Origin: Spirochaetaceae bacterium
GTDB taxonomy: Bacteria; Spirochaetota; Spirochaetia; Treponematales; Breznakiellaceae
DNA length: 7,064 bases
Assembly (NCBI GenBank): GCA_031257995.1
Contig: JAIRNN010000034.1
Coordinates: 1-7,064 of the forward strand
Direction of reading: 5' to 3'
Every line of letters begins with the position of its first letter. The first letter of the stretch is position 1. Below, piece after piece: positions 1-5,488 of this stretch. The position numbers and the translations under genes are program-made. Below the pieces are notes generated by a model, which did no database searches, was not told the origin of the DNA, and worked only from the letters and a program-made list of their open reading frames with translations.

Positions 1-182
1 GGTATCCCGTCCGGTAATTTGAGAAATGTTTTCAGCCGCCCCTCTTTTGCCCGGGCAAAGGCGGCTGTCCCGGCCCGTTCATCCGCGTCAGACAATACCC
101 CTGTCAGCGTGACCGTCACTGTATCCGGCAGTAAATGCTCCCCATACGGCTGAAACCTCCTTTCCTCCAGCGATTCAAATCC
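1..182 (-). pseudogene. ISAs1-family transposase, N-terminal fragment without a start codon (runs off the left edge)
   Basis: Read on the minus strand, the frame is open from 218 down to the window edge, after an in-frame TGA at 219-221. From 179 leftward it reads FESLEERRFQPYGEHLLPD, then a hydrophobic VTVTLTGVLSDADE stretch, then LKTFLKLPDGIP at the edge. This order (F-x-x-L-x-D/E-x-R, a hydrophobic helix, then K-x-x-L-x-x-F-L-x-L-x-x-GIP) is that of the N-terminal domain of ISAs1-family (H-repeat-associated) DDE transposases, as I know the family. No ATG, GTG or TTG lies between the upstream stop and this homology; the first is a GTG about 20 residues in, already inside the domain. The copy therefore looks 5'-damaged. 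A Trp-x-Asp-Ile usually found in the helix reads RAGT here, which also suggests decay. The catalytic DDE core would lie outside the window. Confidence 0.62.
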
Positions 183-331
183 CCCCTCAGTTCCGGCAAA
201 GCCCCTACGCCGGCGTTCTCAATACGGGTTTCCCCGTATTTTCCCGTCAGTTCCGAGATTTCCTGTGTTTTGACGCTCTTTTCGCCCCGCCCACTCAGTA
301 TACGCCTTTATTCGGACATTGGGCATTTATT

Positions 332-361
332 TCTATGCGCGTATCCTGACGTGGGCCCGCC
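332..361 (+). repeat. Short dispersed motif, copy A (TTCTATGCG...ATCCTG...CCCGCCC)
   Basis: This segment reads TTCTATGCGCGTATCCTG followed by a GC-rich CCCGCCC tail. Two closer relatives occur at 2734-2752 (minus strand) and 2942-2960 (plus strand), where the core is CTATGCGTTTATCCTGGG. In copy A and in the 2734-2752 copy the motif lies upstream of the larger dispersed repeat in the same relative orientation (60 bp and 113 bp apart). It may therefore be the outer end of that element. Function unknown. Confidence 0.5.
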
Positions 362-366
362 CTGTG

Positions 367-395
367 TTGACATTCCCCTTTTTTCGTGTTACTAT
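367..395 (+). promoter_or_regulatory. Candidate sigma70-type promoter reading into the repeat and htrA
   Basis: A perfect -35 hexamer TTGACA (367-372) is followed, after exactly 17 bp, by TACTAT (390-395), which matches the TATAAT -10 consensus at four of six positions. Transcription would start near 402 and give htrA a leader of about 220 nt consisting almost wholly of the dispersed repeat. The other repeat copy lacks this TTGACA, so the -35 belongs to this site and not to the repeat itself. A second -10-like TATAAT lies at 598-603, right before the htrA ribosome binding site, but without a good -35. Confidence 0.5.
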
Positions 396-605
396 ACTCC
401 ATGAGGCATGGAAACATCATTCGCAAGGTCTACAAGAAATTGTCCGGCAATGATTCGGGGGCGTTGCGGGGGGCTGACCCCCGCAGAGGGGGCAGCGAAA
501 GACCGCAGGGCTGTAGCGAGGGGTCGGCAATTTGCCGCGACTTCCCCCATAACTTCCCCCATAAAATATACCGACATTATTTTCATGCCGAAAGCATTAT
601 AATAG
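393..605 (+). repeat. Dispersed repeat, copy 1 (inverted relative to 2326-2638)
   Basis: This non-coding block between the ISAs1 remnant and htrA shares a series of colinear sequence blocks with the reverse complement of 2326-2638. Matches: 393-420 with 2611-2638 (27 of 28, starting with the identical 18-mer TATACTCCATGAGGCATG); 433-463 with 2569-2599 (28 of 31); 470-493 with 2511-2534 (24 of 24); 516-535 with 2416-2435 (19 of 20); and 563-605 with about 2326-2370 (partial). The spacers between blocks differ in length, so copy 2 is about 100 bp longer. Block 470-493 contains a CCCCC-gcaga-GGGGG hairpin. The short frames that cross it share a few residues between copies (NCPAMIRGR) but have no ribosome binding sites, so it is best read as non-coding. 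It ends in a TATAAT at 598-603. Confidence 0.75.
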
Positions 606-611
606 AGATTT

Positions 612-617
612 GAGGGG
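612..617 (+). promoter_or_regulatory. Ribosome binding site of htrA (GAGGGG)
   Basis: GAGGGG ends six bases before the ATG at 624. This decides the start: the ATG at 620-622 lies too close and its frame stops after five codons (Met-Tyr-Glu-Val-Val-stop). Confidence 0.6.
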
Positions 618-623
618 CGATGT

Positions 624-1859
624 ATGAGGTTGTATAGCAAGGGGCAGCTTGTTGTGTTCGCGGCGCTGAGTTGCCTTATCCTTTTGATTTTTGCGTTTGG
701 ACTGGGGGTTTTCAGGCTGCCGCGTAGTGTTGCGGCAGAGGCTGAAGGAAGGGAGGTCGCCTATGCCGCCGACAAGGCAGTCACGCCTCAACTGAACGAG
801 TCCGACTCTGCCCGGCGGCTCCAAATGAACGCTCAGGAGATTCAGCCGTTTACCGAGAGCGAGCGGGAAAATATTTCCGTCTACGACGCGCTAAACAAGG
901 CGGTGGTCAACATCACGACCGAGACAGTGGCGCTTAACTGGTTTCTCGAAGCGGTGCCGCAAGACGGCGGTTCCGGTTCCGGCTCCATCATCGACACGGG
1001 CGGCTATGTGCTGACCAACAACCACGTGATCGAGAAGGCCATCAAGGTCTTCATCAACCTCGCCGACGGCGCCCAAATTGAGGGTGAAGTCGTGGGAACG
1101 GACCCCGAAAACGATCTCGCCGTGCTGAAGTTCACGCCGCCTGCGGGGGCCGAGTTAAGCACCATCCCCTTCGGCGATTCGTCCAATCTGCGTGTTGGGC
1201 AGAAAGTGCTGGCCATCGGCAACCCCTTCGGCTTCGAGCGCACCCTCACCGTGGGCATCGTTTCCGGCATAGGCCGCCCGATCAAGACCTCCTCGCGCAA
1301 CATTATCAAAGACATGATCCAAACGGACGCTTCGATCAACCCCGGCAATTCAGGCGGCCCCCTGCTTGACGCGCACGGCAGGATGATCGGCATCAACACG
1401 ATGATCTACTCCCCGTCGGGGGGCAGCGTCGGCATCGGCCTCGCGATCCCCGTGAACACAGCCAAGCGCGTCGTCGCCGAACTCATGCAGTACGGCAAAG
1501 TGCGCCGGGGCTGGATAGACGCGACATTGGTGCAACTCTTCCCCGCACTGGTGAACTACGCGAATCTCTCCATTGACAAAGGGCTGCTCGTCTCCCGTGT
1601 CCGGCGCGGCGGCAATGCGGAGAAGGCCGGTATCAAACAGGGCACGGAAACGGCCCGGTACGGCTCGCAGACGATCTATCTCGGCGGCGATGTGATTACC
1701 AAAGTAGACGGCGTTACCATCGAAAGCCTTGCCGACCTCTACTCGGCGCTCGAGGACAACAAGCCCGGCGAGGATGTCGAGATAGAACTCCTCCGCAATG
1801 GCCGCACCGTCCGCGCCTCGGTTACCCTTGCCGACAGAGAAGAGATTCTCAGCCAATAG
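624..1859 (+). CDS. htrA: HtrA/DegS-type membrane-anchored serine endoprotease with one PDZ domain
   Basis: The 411-residue protein has the HtrA (S1C) architecture. A short basic N-terminus and a hydrophobic segment (about 8-30) form an uncleaved anchor or signal peptide. A polar linker (31-84) is followed by the trypsin-like domain (about 85-285) and one PDZ domain (about 296-405). The catalytic triad is intact: His134 in TNNHVI, Asp164 in ENDLAVLK and Ser243 in GNSGGPLLD. The stretch GNPFGFERTLTVGIVSG (199-215) and the specificity loop SVGIGLAIP (268-276) are typical of the family. With one PDZ and an anchor it resembles DegS or short HtrA proteins more than two-PDZ DegP. It should face the periplasm, where such enzymes degrade misfolded envelope proteins or trigger stress signalling; the substrate here cannot be told. 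No operon partner follows and no clear terminator is seen after the TAG. The gene lies between two inverted copies of a dispersed repeat. Confidence 0.95.
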   Translation: MRLYSKGQLVVFAALSCLILLIFAFGLGVFRLPRSVAAEAEGREVAYAADKAVTPQLNESDSARRLQMNAQEIQPFTESERENISVYDALNKAVVNITTETVALNWFLEAVPQDGGSGSGSIIDTGGYVLTNNHVIEKAIKVFINLADGAQIEGEVVGTDPENDLAVLKFTPPAGAELSTIPFGDSSNLRVGQKVLAIGNPFGFERTLTVGIVSGIGRPIKTSSRNIIKDMIQTDASINPGNSGGPLLDAHGRMIGINTMIYSPSGGSVGIGLAIPVNTAKRVVAELMQYGKVRRGWIDATLVQLFPALVNYANLSIDKGLLVSRVRRGGNAEKAGIKQGTETARYGSQTIYLGGDVITKVDGVTIESLADLYSALEDNKPGEDVEIELLRNGRTVRASVTLADREEILSQ

Positions 1860-1931
1860 TTGCTCAAAAGCCTGTTCGGTGTGACGGTGTCGATAGGCAG
1901 CGGTTCTCCTGCAGCCTGATATACGAAGAGC
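1860..1931. other. Short intergenic segment with an 11-bp near-direct repeat
   Basis: AGCCTGTTCGG (1869-1879) and AGCCTATTCGG (1929-1939) are direct repeats with one mismatch, 60 bp apart, between htrA and the end of the IS5-like remnant. The right copy overlaps the end of the remnant transposase frame. These may be traces of insertion-sequence ends, but no matching inverted end was found. No Rho-independent terminator is visible for htrA. Confidence 0.3.
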
Positions 1932-2326
1932 CTATTCGGGAATACGGCCGGGGTGAACCGGGATCAGGTTGCGCCAAACTATTATGGCACAGGCTGACTC
2001 TGCCAGCCCCTGCCAGTTCCTCACGTTCTTCTCATACCGTACCGGCCGTTTCCTGAACCGGTTCATCCGCGCATGACATACCTCCGCCACCCGCCGCGCT
2101 ATATACCGCGGGTTTTGCTCCTTTTCCTCCCGTTCCTCTCCCCGGCCCCGGACGCGCGCCTTGGCCCTTCCTGCCGCATCCTCATGAAAAATCCGGCCTG
2201 TGCCCGTTCGCTGAAATACTGTCGGATGCCGCCGACCGCCCCGTATTCTTTGGGCGGCGCCTTCCACCGGATGCCGGTTCGCAACACAGAGAAGATGCCT
2301 TCCGGCGCCCGCCACGCCGGATAACC
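1932..2326 (-). pseudogene. IS5-family transposase remnant: N- and C-terminal ends kept, catalytic core deleted, frameshifted
   Basis: On the minus strand, 2326-2177 encodes GYPAW, EGIFSVLRTGIRWKAPPKEY and IRQYFSERAQAGFF, the N-terminal domain of IS5-type transposases (usually xIFYVLRTGxxWRxLPKEY...F..W...G.F). In another frame, about 2105-1935 encodes MNRFRKRPVRYEKNVRNW and ACAIIVWRNLIPVHPG, the family's C-terminus (usually HSWLNRFRRLLxRYEKxxENY...A.xIxxRxL). Only about 70 bp separates parts that should be around 180 residues apart, so the DDE core holding both aspartates is gone; a Glu in VAEVCHA may be the third acidic residue. The two frames differ, so no functional transposase can be made. 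The stop is TAG at 1932-1934. The homology begins right at the inner end of dispersed repeat copy 2, so the two may be parts of one insertion. Family identification is from recognised motifs, not a search. Confidence 0.7.
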
Positions 2327-2638
2327 TATGATACGGCTTTCGGCAGGGAAATAACATCGGTGTATTTTAGGTTGGATTTTTTGGAGGGGGAAGTCGTGGC
2401 AACGATGTTGCCATAGCAAATTGCCGGCCCCTCGCTCCTGCCCGCTCTCCGGCCGATAAGCCCGCACCTACGCCCAAAGGCGCGTCCACACCTCCCTCCG
2501 TTTATCCGCCGCCCCCTCTGCGGGGGTCAGCCCCAAGGTGTCGCAGACACCCGGCGTCATAGACGCCCCGCCCCCGGATCATTGCCGGGCAATTTTTTGT
2601 GGAGCGGTACATGATGTTTTCATGCCTCATGGAGTATA
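2326..2638 (-). repeat. Dispersed repeat, copy 2 (inverted relative to 393-605)
   Basis: Read on the minus strand from 2638, this carries the same ordered blocks as 393-605: TATACTCCATGAGGCATG at 2638-2621, the AATTGCCCGGCAATGATC region (2599-2569), the GC-rich hairpin block 2534-2511 (identical over 24 bp), GCGAGGGGCCGGCAATTTGC (2435-2416), and the TGCCGAAAGC...TATCATAG end near 2326. It is longer than copy 1 through extra sequence between blocks (about 2436-2510 and 2535-2568). The end equivalent to TATAATAG in copy 1 is TATCATAG here and abuts the IS5-like remnant. No gene is supported inside it. Confidence 0.75.
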
Positions 2639-2941
2639 ACTCGTTGGACAAGGACAACTTGTTGCCCCGGACTGTTTCGTCCGCCGTTTGGTTCGGCGGG
2701 ACGGGGCCTATCCCCGCCCTCGCTGAGGGCAGACCCAGGATAAACGCATAGAATTTTTTGGAGCCACATGGGATCGAAGATCCCCCCACTCGAACAAGGC
2801 GTACCGCCGTCTGCGGTTATGTCTGGAAAAGTATCCCGTTTTCAACGGGCCTCCGCAACCACCCGCATTTTCACCTTCGATCATACAGAAAAATGAAGAC
2901 TATGCTATTCTGTTCGTGATGTTCGCGGGTTTTATTTTATT
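2639..2941. other. Gene-free region bounded in part by an 18-bp inverted repeat
   Basis: No coding sequence is supported here. Small inverted repeats are visible: CGGAC/GTCCG around 2670, GGGATC-GAA-GATCCC (2770-2784) and CCCGTT-TTC-AACGGG (2835-2849). The segment 2752-2942 is enclosed by the exact 18-bp inverted pair listed separately. A 28-codon frame starting at 2918 (MFAGFILLLC...) has no ribosome binding site and was not called. Confidence 0.4.
2734..2751 (-). repeat. 18-bp inverted repeat, left arm (short dispersed motif, copy B)
   Basis: CCCAGGATAAACGCATAG is the exact reverse complement of 2943-2960. On the minus strand it is the CTATGCGTTTATCCTGGG form of the motif seen in diverged form at 332-361. 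It lies upstream of dispersed repeat copy 2 in the same relative orientation as copy A to copy 1. Confidence 0.7.
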
Positions 2942-2942
2942 G

Positions 2943-2960
2943 CTATGCGTTTATCCTGGG
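2943..2960 (+). repeat. 18-bp inverted repeat, right arm (short dispersed motif, copy C)
   Basis: CTATGCGTTTATCCTGGG pairs perfectly with 2734-2751 across a 191-bp interval. It is followed by GCAGACCCCCGCCCC and leads into the CTAG palindrome array. Unlike copies A and B it is not followed by the larger dispersed repeat. Confidence 0.7.
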
Positions 2961-3007
2961 GCAGACCCCCGCCCCGGTTTGCCAGCCGCCCCCGTCCCAG
3001 TTTGACA

Positions 3008-3128
3008 CCCCCGCCTAGCCTAGGCCCGCTACCCCCGCCTAGGCTAGGCCCGCCACCCCCGCCTAGCCTAGGCCCGCCACCCCCGCCTAGCCTAGGCCCG
3101 ACAACCCCGCCTAGGCTAGGCCCGATGA
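3008..3128. repeat. Five-unit, 24-bp tandem array of CTAG palindromes
   Basis: Five contiguous units with an exact 24-bp period each contain the 13-bp palindrome GCCTAGSCTAGGC, at 3013-3025, 3037-3049, 3061-3073, 3085-3097 and 3109-3121. Each has two CTAG tetramers, joined by a CCCG-N4-CCCC linker. The central base S is C, G, C, C, G in order, so units 2 and 5 are the reverse complement of units 1, 3 and 4 within the palindrome. The linker's last four bases vary (CTAC, CCAC, CCAC, ACAA, ATGA). The plus-strand frame across it only yields Pro/Leu/Gly repeats with no ribosome binding site. Candidate roles are a multi-site protein-binding array or a slippage-prone satellite; neither is shown. Confidence 0.85.
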
Positions 3129-3205
3129 CCCATTCCGGGCCGGAAGGGCTGCCGGGCGGGACGGCCCCCTCCACCGGGGCCAGCCCCCATCCGCCGAACG
3201 CTCAT

Positions 3206-3234
3206 AAAAAACCCTCCCCTAAGGGAGGGTTTTT
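3206..3234. terminator. Bidirectional Rho-independent terminator
   Basis: The stem CCCTCCC (3212-3218) / GGGAGGG (3223-3229), with loop CTAA, is preceded by six A and followed by five T, so it can end transcription from either side. Its likely client is the minus-strand lipoprotein gene, whose stop codon is at 3454-3456; the intervening 220 nt would then be a structured 3' untranslated region. Confidence 0.8.
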
Positions 3235-3261
3235 CCCCGGCAAAGCCGGACTCCAAACAAA

Positions 3262-3439
3262 GCGGGACAGGGCGGCCCAACGCTTTCGCGTTGGGCTTGG
3301 GCGTTTCGGGGCAAGCCGACGGCTTGCGTATCCCGAAACTCCATCCCTGTCCCGCAAAGCCCAACGCGCGTTGCGCGTTGGGCCGTTCCCGAAGGGAACA
3401 CGCCCGGCTGCAAGGCAAACTTGTTTGCCCTGCGCCGGG
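3262..3439. other. Dense multi-hairpin element (possible structured RNA or palindromic mobile repeat)
   Basis: Nearly all of these 178 bp can pair. An outer 11-bp stem GCGGGACAGGG (3262-3272) / CCCTGTCCCGC (3345-3355) encloses hairpin 1, GCCCAACGC-tttc-GCGTTGGGC (3275-3296), and hairpin 2, GTTTCGGG (3303-3310) / CCCGAAAC (3332-3339), itself holding GCAAGCC-gac-GGCTTGC (3311-3327). Then follow hairpin 3, with 11-bp arms at 3359-3369 and 3373-3383 that repeat the GCCCAACGC/GCGTTGGGC arms of hairpin 1; hairpin 4, GTTCCC-gaa-GGGAAC (3385-3399); and hairpin 5, CCCGGC (3403-3408) / GCCGGG (3434-3439) enclosing GGCAAAC-tt-GTTTGCC (3414-3429). It starts 15 bp after the lipoprotein stop and ends before the bidirectional terminator, so a readthrough mRNA would carry it as its 3' end. 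It could equally be an inserted palindromic repeat. It matches no RNA family I recognise. Confidence 0.75.
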
Positions 3440-3453
3440 AGGCACGTTCCGAA

Positions 3454-5265
3454 TTAGCTGGCGCTGCTTGCAAGACTGCCCGCTGTTGTGGCTTTGTCAA
3501 TCTGCTCCGGCTTTGCATCATTCGTGGTGGTATGCGTGATAACGCCGTCTACCAGGCTGACGTTGAGGGTATTGCCATTGTACGTGCCGGTACCGTTCAC
3601 AAACGCGCCGGTGAAATGGGTTCCTGGGCTATCCGTGCCGACAATTGCCCGGCTTTCGCTCAGTTTGATGCCGTCGCTATTCGCGCTCAGCGTGATGGTG
3701 GAACCGGTTGTGGTTTTATCGAAGGTGATTTTCCCGGCGGCGCTCAGGTCAAGGGTAAACTTCGTGGTTCCGCTAATGGTCAGCGCCTGCGCACTACTTG
3801 CCGCCAACAGGTAAAGCTCTGCGGCAGTACCTGAGGGCGTAAGGGTTGCGGAAGTCCCGCCTTCTATCTTGCCGGCGGTTTCGGCGGTCGGCGCAAAGGT
3901 TACGGTGTCTCCACTCGCCGTCCATTTCGAGCCCGCGCCCTTCAGTTCCGCCACGGTACTGATTGCTACCTTGCCCGTTCCCCCTATGGCGACACTGCCG
4001 CCGTCCACAAGCTCGAGAGACGCGGCAGTGGTAGAAAAGTTCAATGTTATCACGCCGTCCGCCGCCACTGTGATCGTGCTGCCGCCCGCGGCGGCATTCA
4101 AGACGCCCTTCTCGAGGGTTACCGAACCGGTTTCGCCACCGAAGATGACCTTGCCCTTCGACACGTCAATCGCCTTGCCGGTGGGGAGAGCGGCTGTCAG
4201 CGACGGTATGGTTACCCCCGCCGTGTTGGTAACGACAAGCCCGTTGTCCAGCGTTGAAGCCGCCCCCACGCTTACCGCGCCCGTCCCGGCAATGGTGAGG
4301 GCGGCGCCGGTCGTGAGCGCGCCGGCAACCGTCGCCGCGCTGTTGAAGGTGTACGTGGCGCCAGCGGAGTTCGCAAGGGTCCCCGCAAACGAGGTCGTAC
4401 CGGTAAACGCCGGAGTCCCGTTGATGACCGCCCCGGTGGCAAACGTGCCGTTGGAGACGGTACCGCTTACGGTAACGCCCGTTGCGCCGGTCGTAATGGT
4501 GGAACCCGTTGTCCCGGTGATGCCGCCGAAGCTGTGCGCCGCGGCAGGCAGGATAATCGCCGTGTTCCCCGTTCCCGCGACGAGGTTCCCCGTAGCGGTA
4601 ACTTTGGCAGTTGAAACGGCAATGGATCCCGTCCCGAACGTAATGTCGCCCATCACGTTGATCGCCGCCGCGGTCACAGCGGCTGCTACCGTGAGGTTGC
4701 CGTACACCACGAGCGTCTTGCCGGAGAGACCTGCGGCGGCAATGGTTGTTCCGGTTACCCCGGTCGCCGCGATGGAAACCGGCCCCTTCACCGCTACGAC
4801 AGAACCGCTGACAGCGCCGCCCGTACCAATGGTCTGGTACGGAATGCCGCCGCCGCCTGTTACGTTACCGTCCAGCACGGTTTGGGGCGCGATAACAGCG
4901 CCCGCCGCCTGTGTGACGATTGTGCCGGTTCCGCTGACCGATGCCGCGTCCCCAAGAATAAGGATGGCTGCGGCGTTGTTTGCGACGGTATACGCCCCCG
5001 TTCCCACCAGCTCCACATTCCTGCCCGCCGGTACGATGACAGTCCCGTTGTCGGACTGGGTAACACCCGCGAACACCAGCGGCGCGTTCTTGTCAATCGC
5101 GTGCTGAATGCGTTCGCTCGTCAGGCTTCCCGTAAGATAGGTGGTTCCCGCCGCTCCCGCCGCTCCCGCCGAAGCGAGGGTACCATCTTCGCCCCCGCAA
5201 CCGGTTAAAAACAATGACACGCTCAGCAGAGCGGCCATTCCAAAAAGAAAGAACTTTTTATTCAT
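3454..5265 (-). CDS. Large low-complexity Gly/Ala/Thr-rich lipoprotein, probably beta-solenoid-like
   Basis: The 603-residue product starts with a lipoprotein signal peptide: MNKKFFLFGM, a hydrophobic core, and the lipobox LTGC with the lipidated cysteine at residue 23. That is the only cysteine I see. A Gly/Ser/Ala tether (24-42) leads into about 540 residues dominated by Gly, Ala, Thr, Val, Ser and Ile, in short strand-turn rhythms such as GALTIAGTGAVSVGAASTL, with few aromatic residues and one Trp. This is what beta-helix or solenoid surface proteins look like, but I recognise no named family and no enzyme motif. The start is well supported by AGGAGG five to six bases upstream. The C-terminus (PEQIDKATTAGSLASSAS) is polar with no visible anchor or sorting signal. 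Acidic Gly-Gly-Glu-Asp follows the cysteine; whether this keeps it in the inner membrane in this organism is unknown. The gene stands alone, with a structured 3' region. A long open frame on the opposite strand is an effect of codon composition. Confidence 0.85.
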   Translation of the reverse strand: MNKKFFLFGMAALLSVSLFLTGCGGEDGTLASAGAAGAAGTTYLTGSLTSERIQHAIDKNAPLVFAGVTQSDNGTVIVPAGRNVELVGTGAYTVANNAAAILILGDAASVSGTGTIVTQAAGAVIAPQTVLDGNVTGGGGIPYQTIGTGGAVSGSVVAVKGPVSIAATGVTGTTIAAAGLSGKTLVVYGNLTVAAAVTAAAINVMGDITFGTGSIAVSTAKVTATGNLVAGTGNTAIILPAAAHSFGGITGTTGSTITTGATGVTVSGTVSNGTFATGAVINGTPAFTGTTSFAGTLANSAGATYTFNSAATVAGALTTGAALTIAGTGAVSVGAASTLDNGLVVTNTAGVTIPSLTAALPTGKAIDVSKGKVIFGGETGSVTLEKGVLNAAAGGSTITVAADGVITLNFSTTAASLELVDGGSVAIGGTGKVAISTVAELKGAGSKWTASGDTVTFAPTAETAGKIEGGTSATLTPSGTAAELYLLAASSAQALTISGTTKFTLDLSAAGKITFDKTTTGSTITLSANSDGIKLSESRAIVGTDSPGTHFTGAFVNGTGTYNGNTLNVSLVDGVITHTTTNDAKPEQIDKATTAGSLASSAS

Positions 5266-5270
5266 AAAAG

Positions 5271-5278
5271 TCCTCCTT
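5271..5278 (-). promoter_or_regulatory. Strong ribosome binding site of the lipoprotein gene
   Basis: On the minus strand the sequence is AAGGAGGA followed by CTTTT and ATG. It is the strongest Shine-Dalgarno match in the window and fixes the start at 5265. Confidence 0.8.
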
Positions 5279-5488
5279 CAAATAAAATAAGCCCTCCCAT
5301 ACGGGACAGCCTGGGACTTTCGCCCCATTTATAAAAAGAGGACAAGACAAGGAAAAAGCGGCATGCTTTCCCCCCGTCCTGACCACCCCGGTCACGGCAC
5401 TGTTTTCCAGGCAGCAAGCCGTTTTCGGGGTTCCTCTTTATCTCAATTAACGAACGCCCCTTTTTCCTTATAATGGGGCCGCGCGCCC
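5279..5488 (-). promoter_or_regulatory. Upstream region of the lipoprotein gene, with a two-tier hairpin
   Basis: About 210 bp between the tandem repeats and the lipoprotein start hold no gene. A stacked inverted repeat lies at 5385-5431: outer arms ACCCCG (5385-5390) / CGGGGT (5426-5431), inner arms ACGGC (5394-5398) / GCCGT (5418-5422), separated by unequal 3-nt internal loops, with a possible CTG/CAG pair further in. Minus-strand -10-like sequences are TATAAA (5333-5328) and TATAAG near 5470, neither with a convincing -35, so the start of transcription cannot be placed. If it begins near 5470, the hairpin is in the leader. I compared it with the c-di-GMP and cobalamin riboswitch cores I know and found no match. 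Confidence 0.35.

Noticed and set aside
392..640. Short overlapping frames on both strands in the htrA upstream region
   Set aside because: They fall in the dispersed repeat, lack ribosome binding sites, and are broken differently in the second copy.
2756..2800. tRNA-like 3' half on the minus strand (TTCGA motifs near GGCTCCA)
   Set aside because: The T-arm does not pair with a seven-base loop and no acceptor, D or anticodon arms could be built.
3008..3128. CRISPR array
   Set aside because: Units are contiguous 24-bp repeats with only four variable bases; there are no unique spacers and no cas genes.
2945..3457. Plus-strand 170-codon frame rich in PPPSLGP repeats
   Set aside because: It is the translation of the 24-bp array and the hairpin element, has no ribosome binding site, and its composition follows the repeats.
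3869..5107. Plus-strand 412-codon frame opposite the lipoprotein gene
   Set aside because: It is a shadow of the minus-strand gene, whose signal peptide, lipobox and ribosome binding site are convincing; the plus frame has none of these.
5290..5440. Known riboswitch upstream of the lipoprotein gene
   Set aside because: Only simple inverted repeats are seen; the conserved cores of the c-di-GMP and cobalamin classes are not present.
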